Assembly (NCBI GenBank): GCA_002573605.1
Contig: PDNA01000051.1
Span: forward strand, 62,001-126,000
Direction: 5' to 3'
DNA: 64,000 nucleotides
Source: Polytolypa hystricis UAMH7299
Taxonomy: Eukaryota > Ascomycota > Eurotiomycetes > Onygenales
Position numbers and translations under genes: made by a program. Under the pieces are notes generated by a model. It had not been told where the DNA came from and did not search any database. It saw only the letters and a list, made by a program, of their open reading frames with translations. Each line of letters begins with the position of its first letter. Positions within the stretch are counted from its first letter, which is position 1. Shown here piece after piece: positions 10,101 to 21,436 of this stretch.

Positions 10101-12135
10101 CTCTAGCTTCCCGTCAATAGTGGACACAACATAGGAAGTGGTGGTGGAGCATAGGGATGCTGTCTTGGTTTCGCATTCCGTGGGCTCAGGCTCTGAAGGG
10201 AATGTGGGAACATGGTCGGGCCCAACACTAGTGATTTGAAAGGTTCATTAGTTCATCTTTTGCCGCTAATATATACATACTTGGCTGTCACTTACGTGAA
10301 CTTGGGCCACGGCGGAAGTTCCCCTTTAATCCCGATAGGGGTTGGGAATTTGATATTCCTAAGCGGAGGAGGGCCCCTATTATAGTGCCAGGTTAGTGAC
10401 GTCACTATGATAGCCCTTGGGTAGGTTTCCTTACGGAGGGTAAATCCCAGGGGGAAGCTTGATTTTCCAGCCCCGGATGTTAATATCCTTGAATTTGATG
10501 CAGATCTGATACGTAACGGCCGTATTAGCTTACAGCATGCAATGATAATAGCAGGACAGCACGGTCAAGCTCACCGAGAAGAACCACAGTTTGCATGGTA
10601 TCACAGCACTGTCGTCGTCACCATCACCGTCATCATCCTCAGGCTCAGGCTTTTTAACCTCTTTATCCACTGGTGTGATCACGGCCTCGGGCGGCCATTC
10701 AGTGAATGTGAGCACTGGTCCTCCCCCTCCGCTATCGCTTGTTGTTTCTGCTGTCGTGGTGGGTGGCTCCTTAGGGGGTCCGACGGTGACAGTTGGCGGG
10801 CCTCCGGGAAAAAGCGTGAATGTCTGACCTTCGGTCGTTACTGTCGTTTCCCGGTTTACTTGTGGGAATGTCAGGGATCCGGTCCCAATGATGACCACGA
10901 CTGGTTTCGTCGCAGTTCCTTTTGGTGTTGTTGTTGGCGGTGGTGGAGGCGGATTCCCAAGAGTAATGGTCGGCGGCCCACCGGGATGAAGGGTTATGGT
11001 CTGGCCCTCTGTGGTCAGAGTCGTTTCTTGGGTTACCGGCGGGAGCGTCACACTTTTGGTTTCATCAATGATCACAACAGGTGATTCTGGAGGCGATCCA
11101 GGATTTTCACTCGTTGTTGTTGGTGGTGGCGGAGGCGGGTTCCCAAGAGTAATGGTCGGTGGCCCGCCGGGATAAAGGGTTATGGTCTGTCCCCCTGTGG
11201 TCAGGGTCGTTTCTTGGGTTACCGGCGGGAGCGTCACACTTTTAGTTTCATCAATAATCACAACAGGTGATTCTACAGGCGATCCAGGATTTTCACTCGT
11301 CGTTGGTGGTGGTGGTGGTGGTTCAAGCGTAAATGTTTTTGATAAGGTGACAAGCGTTGTGGTCTCCGAGAAAAGAGGGATGGTGGCCGTTTGGGTTCCA
11401 ACAATAACGATAGTTGAAGGCGCTTGTCCCGGATTTGTGTTTGCAGGCGGCGTCAGAGTGAAGGTATGGCCCAAAGTGACGAGAGTGCTTGGAGAGGTCA
11501 CAGCAGGGAGTGTTGCAGTGTTGGTACCGATTATAATCACAAAGTCTGGCGGCGGCGACGGCTCCGGCGCAGATGGGGGTGTAACAGTCAGCGTCACGCC
11601 AACCGTTTCGATAACAGTCGGTGTGGTCGCGGGAGGCAATGTCATAGTACTAGTCCCCACGATCAGGACACCAGAGCTGTAGACAACGGTTTGACCACCC
11701 GACCCAGTGAGGGTCGTCGCAGGCGGAGGCGGTGGAGTATGAACTGCAGTGGTTGAACCTGGCTGACTCGGCTCAGTAGTGGAAGGATTCGGATTCGGCG
11801 CCGGTGGTATGCTCACGTCATCTGGTCCCGTGCAACTGTAGTCGACATTGCAGGTGTATGAATTGTTAGGGCAACATCCAAACCCACAGCAGATTGTGCC
11901 TGGGTGAATTTTAGTTTGAGCATTTTCCTTCGGCGCTTGGGGACAAAGGGGACAAACCTGGACCACAAAGATTGTGTTGGCCGTCAGGGGTCTGACAGCA
12001 TGTGTCAAGGTCCGTACCGCAACGGTCTTGACACCAGTACGTGCCCTCTGGACATTGCTGTGATTTGGCCACGGACGCCGTAAGGGATAAGGCAATCCAG
12101 AAGAAAGTCGTTCCCTGTTGTGGGCCGAGCCACAT
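7182..12135 (-). CDS. secreted subtilisin-like protease, multidomain fusion
   Basis: Predicted secreted serine protease, family S8. Ten exons: 12135-11958, 11899-10575, 10505-10435, 10376-10296, 10227-9624, 9562-9314, 9253-8768, 8707-8422, 8364-7339, 7258-7182; total 4383 nt, 1460 aa, in frame throughout. The first ATG (MWLGP) begins a signal peptide ending near ASVAKS. A cysteine-rich, chitin-binding-like block (CCGFGCCP) follows at about 28-90, then Pro/Thr/Val repeats to about 490. Next comes the CKLWFF..GW..LPPGIYPP..LPPWPKFTVGPD block (about 495-555). A propeptide-like stretch precedes the catalytic domain: Asp828 (YIVDTG), His882 (HGTG), oxyanion Asn995 (GSGNQ) and Ser1092 (GTSV). Then come two 40-aa Cys-rich modules and a C-terminal GRGGYIDAGCLRYEF motif. 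The triad is complete, so it is probably active. Substrate is unknown; a cell-wall or surface role is inference. A split into two genes is possible, but splice phases favour one. Confidence 0.82.
7259..7338 (-). other. last intron of the protease gene, T/A hairpin
   Basis: The intron has donor gtaagt and acceptor catag. It contains a T9 run next to an A12 run on the plus strand (7307-7327), which could fold into a hairpin in the pre-mRNA. Retention would replace the conserved C-terminal motif with an unrelated tail ending at 7259. Confidence 0.75.
7749..7983 (-). repeat. two tandem 120-bp Cys-rich coding repeats
   Basis: Period 120 bp (40 codons), nearly identical copies inside the protease gene. 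Each encodes a module beginning GFVCTPETVDQCAP and ending GKCICLLP or GRCICLLP. Each copy has six cysteines, suggesting a small disulfide-bonded domain. Confidence 0.92.
10939..11320 (-). repeat. two tandem 186-bp Pro/Thr-rich coding repeats
   Basis: Period 186 bp (62 codons). Each copy carries VVIIDETKSVTLPPVTQETT, then a GGQTITL or EGQTITL strand, PGGPPTITLGN and a polyproline linker. More diverged copies of the same beta-strand/linker unit extend on both sides, to about 10760 and 11690. Confidence 0.9.
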
Positions 12136-13277
12136 GCTTGCTCGATTGGGCTGGAGACAGTTGATCTCCAAGCGGGTTGATCTTGCAAAGGTTCAGTAAT
12201 CAGGGAGAATACCGTGTTGTTAAACTGGCCAGAAAGGCGTTGAATCAAGCAACAATTACCTGATGATAGATCCAGGTATGGCAGCTCTTATATAGACCTT
12301 GTTCTTTACCATGCCAGCCATAGTATTCATGAGATCAACCCCCTTCCGCCCTCCCGGGAGTCCTTTACAGGGGCCATGTACATCTCTCCATCACTGACTG
12401 GACGGTAGGATATCCAACAGCTTGACATTTCGACTCATAGCTGAAAATAGCTGAACAAAACCATGCAATGACTTCATAAAGTCTAGCCACAAGCTTGAAA
12501 CGGGGGGCCGCGAACCTGTCCTAACCCTCGTTTCGAACCGTCAGCCTTATGGAACTAGGGCTGAGAGACCTGACGAACGTGGCGATTCTTGTGATGGAGG
12601 GGTATGCAAAATGATTTAAAACACCCAAAAGTTCACCCTTGTCTTTTCAGTAGCCAAGCAGTAGATCGCGGACGTCACTCGTGGAAGGAAGTTCCAATGA
12701 AGAGTTCTGGCCATGTCTTGTTAAATCAGCTTCTTGCGCGGTTTCTTTCTCAAGAACATTACTCCGTAGTGCATGAGATAAACATCCGACCTGTAAATAC
12801 ATGCACAGGGATCGGAGGCAGGGGTAGTCAGGCCTGCTCAGGTTATGTGGAGATCACATCCCGGAACGCGCCATTTAACCCAATTCGGCCAATTCTCAAC
12901 CCCCGCATCACGCATCATCCTCGCTCTTTCTTGGGGTCTAAGGTTGAATGCAACGCTCTACACATTCCCTTTATTCAAAGACACATGTATTGGACAATTC
13001 CAAACTACCTTGAAGAAATCTATAAGAACAGCGGACGGTCTTTCTCCGAGACTAGCACAGCACATCGCATGGTGCAGTGCATGGTATAGAACAAGGTAGA
13101 AAACGGGGTTTTCTTTTTCGGAGAGCTTGCAGCGCCTGTCATAAAATTGACGAAGAACTCGATTCGCCGGGGATCCATCTCGGAACTTGATTGAGAGAAT
13201 TGGGTGATGTGGCTCGCCAGAGCCCGTCTGCCCCTCGTCTGTCGAACTTTAAAAAGTTAACCTGAGCAGCGCTCACA

Positions 13278-13303
13278 ATAGAACACGGTAATAGAACACG
13301 GTA
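13278..13303. repeat. 13-bp perfect tandem duplication
   Basis: The unit ATAGAACACGGTA occurs twice without a gap in the divergent intergenic region. No function is apparent. Confidence 0.9.
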
Positions 13304-13435
13304 AATCCGACATCATCGAGAATATGCATAAGGGTGAGTAAGCACTAGGAACTGGCAGTATGTCTCCGACTCTCCGTCCATCAAATGCCCTTCGAAAAGG
13401 GGCCCCAAGTCTTTGATTCCACAAACTACTCCAAA

Positions 13436-13459
13436 TGGCCCCCACGTGGCCCCCACGTG
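13436..13459. promoter_or_regulatory. duplicated CACGTG (E-box) element
   Basis: An 11-bp unit TGGCCCCCACG is duplicated head to tail and the junctions create two CACGTG palindromes at 13443 and 13454. CACGTG is the core site of bHLH factors (Pho4/Cbf1/SREBP-like). The pair lies about 830 bp upstream of the NmrA-like gene and 1.3 kb upstream of the protease gene. Function is inference. Confidence 0.4.
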
Positions 13460-14289
13460 TTGGCTACTAACTCTCCGATGTTGTTCTAGCTGCTGAAAAC
13501 ATGAAGAAGTGACGATCTATTTTTAATCTGATATAGAAGTCAGCTGAAGTGCTTCATCCCACACTCAGCTAGTAGTTGCATATGAGGGGAAGGTTTATAC
13601 ACCGCTTGGCGCCACGATATGCAAGTCCCCAGAGCCAAGCCACACAAGCTTTGGCTGGACCCACCAAACCACCTTGTTTACACATCCCATCTATATATAT
13701 CCTTTCCATCTTGAATCACTCCGCACTCACCCATGAGGAACAACAGTTGGACGGATCAAAAAGGTTGATGTAGTCATGAACCACTGATGTTAACCCCTTA
13801 ATAATCTTCAGCAGGAGGCATCCATCGTAGGCTCGACATCTACAACCAACAGCAAGGTAGGATTCAAAAAGAAGTCGTCAGCCCTCGCAAAACCAAGGGT
13901 CTCGAAACTCCTATCATTTTGCTCTTAGTTACCTCCAGAACCTCACATGCTTCTGCAGGAATAGCTAATTGGCAAGTCAAATGTAAAGGCTCCTAAGCCG
14001 TGGATGTCAATTGAACCTTGTAACATATAAACCTGTTGTCATTGGTAATATTCAAACCTTGTTTGAACTGTTTAGACCACGGCCGGCGATGATTGTAAAT
14101 GGTAGCTGCTGGTAGCTATTTATGACATCATCATCCTACTGCGTCTAGATTTCCCCGAGCTTCCCGCTGAAACCCGGGGGCTAGGTATAAAACTAATAAT
14201 GTCTGATCACACATAAAAAACTAAGAAACCTTCAATTCATCGCCATTAGATTAGAACTACAGCAGATTCTACACTAACTTACGAGAACC

Positions 14290-15586
14290 ATGTCGCGAAA
14301 TATCTGCATTACGTCTGTCGACGGCCACACCGGCCACCTGATCGCCGAGCTCCTCGTCACAAACGAGACTTTCAGCAAGGGCTACGACTCTGTTTGCGCC
14401 CTCGCCCTGCACCCAACGACCGCTCGGTCCAAGAGCCTCGAGAAAAAAGGCGTCAAGATCATTCCGTACAAGCCCGGCAAGTTGCGCGATGTGGTCGAGA
14501 CGCTGAAGCAAACGGGCGCAGATACCATGTGCCTAATCCCGCCGGCACACAAGGACAAGGTCGACATCACGGAGGAACTCATTGAGGCGGCAAAGAAGGC
14601 CAATGTGCAGAATATCTGTCTTCTCAGCTCTGCGGGAGCGGATATGGCGGAGCGCGATAAGCAGCCGAGACTACGCGAGTTTGTGGATCTAGAGACCAAG
14701 GTGATGACCAAGGAGGATCCGTCGACTACGGCGGAGCATAGTCCGGTCATCATCCGGTAAGATGACCCCTTTGAGAAAAATTAAAAAACATCAGCCTTTC
14801 TTTTTGTACTAACGACGAGTTTTCCCTCATGTAGCGCCGGATTCTACGCTGAGAACCTCTTGCTATATACACCTCAGGCCAAAGAAGAGAAAATACTCCC
14901 GATACCCGTTGGAAAAAACCACAAGTTCGCTCCGATTGCCCTGGGCGTAAGGGATTCCCCCCTCCCTTCATTATTGTAGGGTCAAATGTGCTCATTTGTG
15001 ACAAAACAGGATATTGCGCAAGTGGTAGCTCATGTTCTCACAGGAAAAGGGAAGCATGGGTTCAGCGATCAGCATCGCGGGCAATTGATGGTTCTCACTG
15101 GTATCATTTAACCTCGATCCCTTTTTTTCGGTGCGATTTTGGTGGACAGTGTTGACTAACCCCCTGAGTTAGGACCAATTCTCGCCACAGGCGATGAGCT
15201 TGTTACTGCAGCCAACCAGGCACTCGGTACAGAGATGAAGTTTGAGGATATTTCTGAGTACGCTTTCTTGTCCCTTTTCCTTCATTCCTTTGGCAAACCC
15301 CCTTGCGAAGAAAAAAGAGTCCAGAAAAATGCAAAACTACTAACCCTTTGGTAAAATAAAAAAAAGAGCCGAGGCCAAAAAGGTTCTCCACGCACAGTCC
15401 GACAGCGACAAGAGTGAACTCGAGCTCCTGCTCGAGTACTACTCGCTGGTCCGCGAAGGCAAGACGAGCTATATCTCAACAATGGCTTTCCACGATATCA
15501 CGGGGACCCATCCGCAGGAGCCTCTTGCCTTCTTCAAGGCGTATCAGGATGAATTTGCTCATCCAAGTAAGAAGAGAAAGATTTAA
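14290..15586 (+). CDS. NmrA-like NAD(P)-binding protein
   Basis: Atypical short-chain dehydrogenase of the NmrA/HSCARG group, a Rossmann-fold protein that acts either as a reductase or as a redox-sensing regulator. Five exons: 14290-14756, 14835-14946, 15010-15100, 15173-15257, 15367-15586; 975 nt, 324 aa. The N-terminal beta-alpha motif reads CITSVDGHTGHLIAELL: the GxxG part is present but the third glycine of the usual GxxGxxG is replaced. NICLLSSAGAD is the expected strand 5 region and VIIRAGFYAENL the usual segment after it. There is no Tyr-x3-Lys catalytic pair in standard register, which fits NmrA-like proteins. The last residues, KKRKI, are basic and could be a nuclear signal. Substrate and target are unknown. 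Confidence 0.85.
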
Positions 15587-16719
15587 GAGTTGAATGGCGA
15601 GGGAAACATGTTGTGCTGGCGAGGCTCCAACGATTTCGGGTCGGGCTTTGACTTGTAAATTAGTGTAAAATTAGTATGTACCTAGGTATTTATGCCAAGT
15701 CTATTATCATGGGGAAATGGCTTTCCTATCATCTTCTCTGGATTCCAACGCCTAACTGCAAGAAGATGAAGGGAAAATGTGTGATTGGAACCGACAGAGA
15801 GTTATCTGAAAGGCAGAAGCAATGCCTCCTCTAGCGTTCTTCCTGGACAACATGATCAGGTCTAAGTTTTCTGCCGCTTACAAGTTCCGTCCTTCGGTGA
15901 GTGTTATTGGCCAATAATAGGCTTATATTTGACTGGCATATAAAAATCGCGCTAAAATTGCACATCCTACGAACAAGGGGATACCGCCATTTCCAGCAGA
16001 AATAGAGTTGATATTTCGAGAAACTACCTTGAAGTGGTTGGAGCACCAATAGTTCCGCCAATCTGAGCAGGTGAGGACGACATACAAGGACACAGAGGTA
16101 AAAATTAAAAAACATTAAAATAATGAACCCTGATTTTTAAAACTGGTATATTCTATAAAAAAGATTATCCCTTTCGAATACCATCCCGTGCAACAAGGAA
16201 AAAGGAGGACTGTAAAGCAAGAAAATGGGTGAAAAAGAAATGACAGCCACGCTCCTCTCTTCTTTTTTTTCCCACTCATCATGACATCCCATGCATAAAA
16301 AACATACTCATCAAGCGCGGAAAGGAGGAACACAGGTTAGGGAGAAGTGACATAGACGGTGATAGAAAAACCCAATGAGTATAATTAGGAGGTCAGAGGG
16401 AAAACAGAAATAAATCATATCCATGCATGACGAGTTAACGAGGAGAAAAGAGCAAAGGAAATCTCGGAGCCAAATTAGCTCATGCAGAAGAGTGGCCAGC
16501 GTGGTACAACGGATAGCCATCCAATCCATCTAGCAACGCAGCAAAGAACAAACTCCGGCGATTAAACGCAAAGAAAAGGCCGCGTGTGAAGGTAAGGGAA
16601 AAAGACCTTATCCCGTCGCTCAGGTACCAAATTACCTGAGAGAGAATACAAAGCAGAGCGGAATTAAGGAAGGCCTTTGAGATATTCCACTCAGCAACGG
16701 ATCCAAACGGGCTTCAGGT
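15587..16719. other. convergent intergenic region
   Basis: It lies between the 3' ends of the NmrA-like gene and the Hsp40 gene. It is AT-rich with A-tracts, as expected of 3' UTRs. Open frames here are short and hydrophobic by composition only. Confidence 0.6.
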
Positions 16720-18189
16720 TTATTGGGATGCACACTGCACCCGTTCCGCGCCATGTGGCATACCATCCTCATCCTCATCATCCAAGCCAGATGCTCCGTG
16801 TGCTCGGGCCTGGTTACTGGGGTCGACTTCCTCGAGGTCGAAATCTTCGACCATAGAGTCGGGAGGTGGTTGCGATTGCTGCATGCGAGGTGGAAGAACT
16901 TTCTCCAGGAGTTCGACATTCTGAACTTCGGAGGCTTCTGGGAATTTCACGTTGAACTGGATGTAAAGGTTGCCAAAGTCATGGTGACGGAAAGAGGGCA
17001 TTCCTTGACCCTTAATGACTTTGATAATTCCTGCAAGGAGCACATACAGTCAGCATAGTCTTCTTGTCCCGCCGGGGGGGGGGAATGGGGCTGAATACGT
17101 ACCAGGTGTGATGGGTTCACCAGGGGCAATATTAACTGTCAACCACCGGTCATCAAGATGCTCGACGTTGATGGTACCGCCGGCCAGCGCGGTTAATAGG
17201 TCGATATCGGCATGGTAGAAGAGGTCATCGTCCTTGCGTTGGAATCTGGGGTGGGGCTTCTGCTCAATCTCAAACTGAACATCACCAGGGAGGCAACCAG
17301 GAGCCTGATCACCCTCGCCGCGGAAATCGATTTTGTGGCCAGTCTTGACACCTCGATCAACGTGGACATGGAGCACCTTCCTCTCGATGACGGTTTTCTT
17401 GCCGGCGCAGCGCTTGCAGCGATCACGTTCTTTCATCATCTCGCCCTCACCATTACAATCCTGGCAGACAGTCTGGAATCGCTGGATCATAGGACCCATT
17501 TGACGCATCATAGTCCTCATGCCGGAACCACTACATCCTGTGCAAGTCTTAACAGCGCCTTCCTTGCCACCTCGTCCATCGCACCCGGGGCAAATGACGG
17601 ATTTTTGGAGCGCCAATTTCGAGACCTTGCCGCGGTAGATATCCTCCAAAGAGACCTTGTGGACATGGTGGATGGTCCTCGCCTTCTTTGGGCCAGTTTC
17701 CCGCATTCCACCGCCAAACATGCCGCCGAAGGCACCGCCTCCGCCGAAGAATTGTGCAAAGATGTCTTCCGCATTCATGCCGCCAGCAGCGCCACCTTGT
17801 TCTAGGCCTTCTTCACCATACTGGTCGTACAGTTGGCGTTTCTGAGGATCTGAAAGGACTTCGTATGCATGGGAGAGATCCTTGAACTTCTCTGCAGCGT
17901 CTGGGTTATGGGCATTCTTGTCTACGCAATAATAGCGCGTGTTAGCGATTCCGTGCTCCGAAAACATGAAATTGCCCAAGGAGGTGGGAGTTTACCTGGA
18001 TGGTGTTTCAGAGCGCCCTTCTTGTAAGCCGACTTCAACTCTTGCTCGGTAGCTGTGGGAGAAACCTATTAGATAGAAGTTTAGCATTTGATCGCGGGAC
18101 GAGGGTAGGCCGGCAGCCAAAGGAATGCAAGTATTCGAGCTCCAGCCACATACCCCAAGGAAATCATAGTATTTTGTCTCTTTAACCAT
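16720..18189 (-). CDS. YDJ1: type I Hsp40 co-chaperone (Ydj1/Mas5-like)
   Basis: Cytosolic J-domain chaperone that delivers clients to Hsp70 and stimulates its ATPase. Four exons: 18189-18154, 18065-17996, 17921-17103, 17030-16720; 1236 nt, 411 aa (yeast Ydj1 is 409). The J domain spans about 1-65 with the HPD triad at 34-36. A Gly/Phe-rich segment follows (AQFFGGGGAFGGMFGGG). Four zinc-binding CxxC repeats come next (CPGCDGRG, CTGCSGSG, CQDCNGEG, CKRCAGKK), then two substrate-binding beta domains. The C-terminus is CASQ, a CAAX farnesylation box like that of Ydj1, so partial anchoring to ER or other membranes is expected. Intron 3 contains a run of ten G. All diagnostic parts of a class A DnaJ are present. 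Confidence 0.96.
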
Positions 18190-19829
18190 TTTGGCTGTCT
18201 ATAAGAATCTCCCAAAAAAAAAGATCAACGGTGAAAATGGGAAAAGTCAGTCAGTAGGTTGGAAACCTTTCGCGATGTTCTTCGAGGAAAAAAAATCTAA
18301 GCTGGACCTCGATGCGATGTGCGACAGATTTCGTTAAAAGGTGGTTTTTGGTGGAGACAACGGCGAAATCGGGAAGAGATCAGGTGCTTCCTCTACGGAC
18401 GTTTCGCGCGAGATAGGAGAGAGGAAAGGAGAGAAAGAGAGTAAGAGGAGAGAAGGGAAGGCTGATGGATTACGTTGAAGGGGGGGACGTCTCGAAAGCG
18501 AGGTTGCGAGGAAGTTGGATAATGTGGTGCTTGGTAATAAATAACAGTGTCGACGACCAAAGATTTCGATCCTTTCCACAAGGCCATTCCCGCCCCCGGC
18601 GCTGTCACGTCTGTAACTTACCTAAGGTAAGGACAGAAGGCCCGCACTGGTATGTAAGGTACAGTACTCCGTACGCGGCTTCTTGAAGTACCTCGACGAT
18701 ACCTCGACATTCACTTACTACTCTCTAGATTACGCAGCGAGCCTGATATTCAAGACTATATGTAGTTTCTAACAGTAGCCTTTGCTCCTTTCTATGATGT
18801 TGATTACATTCTAACAATCAGATATGTGAATCAAATTCCTCTATTCAGGTACCTGTTGAAGTACCCCTGTAAGGACGATTTCCCGTGCCACAAAACCTGC
18901 CTTCCCGATTAGGTAAGGCGTGGTTCCATGCTGTGGCTCGTGCGAATTCTCTGCGATTCTGAAGGCTTCCATCGGACTCCCTGCTTTTCCTCAGCCTAAT
19001 TCTTCCACTTTCCATGGAACAACGACCCTGACAAGAGAACAAAAAGAATGTGGCGAAGGGCAGGCAATGAGAAAAAGCCAGAAGATTCTGTACCACAAAA
19101 CCCCAGTAGAATGCGCCTTGTTACAATTTCTCCTGTAGAAATGACTATCACTGCGAGAAACAAAAACTAGCAAAAGAAGCTGAGATCCGCAGCAGCTCCA
19201 GACCTGCTTGTGCTTCCCTTTTTTTTTTTTTACTTTTTGGTGATCGACTCTTGGTTCCGTGCCATAGATACGCCAAGGCAAATAGCTATGGCAACCGTAT
19301 TGCCATTACCAAACAATACGGACGTAGATCTTCCATTATCCTGGAGAAATAGTAATTCCGGACAATACATCGGCGATAAGAATTTACTTATCGATAAGCA
19401 CCGATATGCTTCTAACCAATGGAGGGGCTAGTCAGATGCAAGATGGGTTAAAAAGAATGATGGAGGAGACACTCAAATCTACCATTCCTTTAACATTCTT
19501 CACTTTTAACAATTATTCTCAAAACAAAATGGAAGGTTTTTGAATGTATACAAAGCAATATGAGCGAACAAAACTTGGATTACACCTTGCGCTCAGCTGC
19601 GGAAGACCTGGACGTATTGGTGCCTGCCTTCCATTGTAGCCAAATAATCTTCAAGGATGCCAAGGGGGCCCGACACATTTGTTGTACATGCATATGGTGA
19701 GCTGGGAATAAGGAAGACTTTTCTTTTCGTATCTAAATAGCATTATTACATTTTACACATTCAAACCGGAATAGCGCGGCAGCTTCGCACAGCATTTATC
19801 GCCTGGCCTGGCAGTATATAACAGCTTCC
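18190..19829. other. intergenic region, Hsp40 promoter side
   Basis: It holds the Hsp40 promoter (left) and the uroporphyrinogen decarboxylase 3' region (right). I see no spliced gene. Imperfect GAA/TTC clusters lie near 18261-18290, but they do not have the regular spacing of a heat-shock element. Confidence 0.55.
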
Positions 19830-21133
19830 TTATGACGAGGTCAGGCGGTGGACTTCCTGGAAGAAGAATTTCAAGTCGTCTGGGTTGACAAGCGGGGTGA
19901 TACCTAAAACAGAGTGGTTAGCTTTGATATAAAAAATACAATGAATGATCACTGGGCTCATACCGTGTCCCAAATTGACTATCCATCCTTGCTTTTTCCC
20001 CCAGAAGCCCTTGACCATATTCTCAACCACAGCAGTGATCGACTCCCTAGTTCCGTAGAGGCATCCGGGATCAGCATTACCCTGGATAGTCACTCTGCCC
20101 TTTGCGGTCTCAAACGCCTGTGCGGGATCATGTAACCAGTCCAAGCCAACAACATTGTATCCTGAGTCGCACAACTCATCCAACGCATACCATGCTCCCT
20201 TGGCGAACACCGTCATCGGGACCGGCTGCTGGCCCAATTCCACCAGCCGCTTGGGCAGGTTTGCCGAGATATGTCGAAGGTACGGCAACGAAAACTCCTT
20301 GAACGAAGACGGCGAGAGCTCTCCGGCCCAGGAGTCGAAAATCTGCACAAGCTGAGCGCCAGCAACGACTTGCAAAGCGAGGTACTCGACGCAGATATCC
20401 GCAATCTTCTGCAGCAGTGCCTTGGACTCGTTACCGTACTTGTACACCCAGGTTTTGGTCTGGATAAACATCTTGCTTCCACCGCCCTCGACCATGTAGC
20501 AGAGCAGCGTCCACGGGGCGCCGCAAAAGCCGATCAGAGGAACTCTACCCTTCAGCTTATGCCTTGTGAGCGTAATAGCCTTGTAGACGTAATCCAACTC
20601 CGTCTTCACATCCACCTGTTTTGCCATGATCTCGGCGTACTGTTTATCTTGTGGGGATTTCAGAGGGTCCGGGAAGCTGGGACCTTTCTTATCGATCATT
20701 TCCACAGTCATTCCCATCGCCTGCGGAATGACCAGGATATCCGAGAAGATAATCGCGGCATCGATGAGCCCCGCAAATCGTTCGATCGGCTGGAGGGTAA
20801 TCGTCGACGCGATTTCGGGAGAACGACAGCAGACGAAAAAGTCATTCTTGCCCTTCGCTTCGTGATACTCTGGGAGGTATCTTCCCGCTAGATCCGAGTA
20901 ACAATTCGTGTGAGCATTTGTTGAAGAAATCGCGCGGTGATTGTCATGGTGGGGGAGGGGTCGTGGCTTACCTTGTCGCATAATCCATATCGGCGGTCGC
21001 TCAACCTTCTCGCCTGTAGGCTGTTAGAGTGGATTGGACATTAAAACAATTGCAATTGGACTGTAACAAATGAATTACCTCGCGCGGCTCTAAGCAAGAG
21101 GTCGTTCTTTAGAGGCTCGAATGTTTCTGACAT
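19830..21133 (-). CDS. HEM12: uroporphyrinogen decarboxylase
   Basis: Heme biosynthesis enzyme that converts uroporphyrinogen III to coproporphyrinogen III by four decarboxylations; cytosolic, cofactor-free. Four exons: 21133-21079, 21013-20972, 20887-19964, 19903-19830; 1095 nt, 364 aa (yeast Hem12 is 362). The signature PPIWIMRQAGRYLPEY is assembled across intron 2; its Arg residues bind substrate carboxylates. The second signature, GFCGAPWTLLCYMVEG, is intact. The substrate-binding Asp lies in IIFSDILVIPQAMG, and the C-terminal part carries the WIVNLGHGI motif joined over intron 3. The ATG begins MSETFEPLKNDLLLRAARG, typical for fungi. No defects seen. Confidence 0.97.
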
Positions 21134-21436
21134 GGTGGTGATGTGAATGGATGTTGTATGGTTTGCCGATGAATTTCTACTGGGAATGCATGACATATAT
21201 ATCCCCACAACTGCTCACGAACTCACAAGGAATACGACCACAACTTAATAATTTCTACAATTTGAAAGGCAAATATTCCATCAACAATTGGGATTTCTAG
21301 ATCACCATGTCATGATATGAAAGATTTAATGAAAATATCAAGTAATTTTTCTTTAATATATATAGCTATTTACAAATCGCGCCCGAATAAATGGCGGTGC
21401 TAACCATTTTGCTTATTTTCACTGTAGCTTGCTGCT
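21134..21436. other. short tandem intergenic region
   Basis: About 300 bp between the start of the decarboxylase gene and the stop of the TRM82 gene, both minus strand. It is AT-rich and should contain the decarboxylase promoter and the TRM82 terminator. No other feature seen. Confidence 0.6.

Larger units (their letters stand above)
12136..14289. promoter_or_regulatory. 2.15-kb divergent intergenic region
   Basis: It separates the protease start (minus) from the NmrA-like start (plus), so it should hold both promoters. An open frame at 12604-13089 lacks any recognisable protein feature. Short tandem duplications lie at 13278 and 13436. Confidence 0.5.

Noticed and set aside
10542..11756. 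Long plus-strand frames opposite the protease repeats
   Set aside because: They are antisense shadows of the Pro/Thr repeats; GGT/GTT-rich composition explains the openness.
12604..13089. 161-codon open frame on the plus strand
   Set aside because: No domain, biased composition, ATG not in a good setting, and it sits within a divergent promoter region.
18261..18290. Heat-shock element in the Hsp40 promoter
   Set aside because: GAA and TTC triplets occur but not in the alternating 5-bp spacing required.
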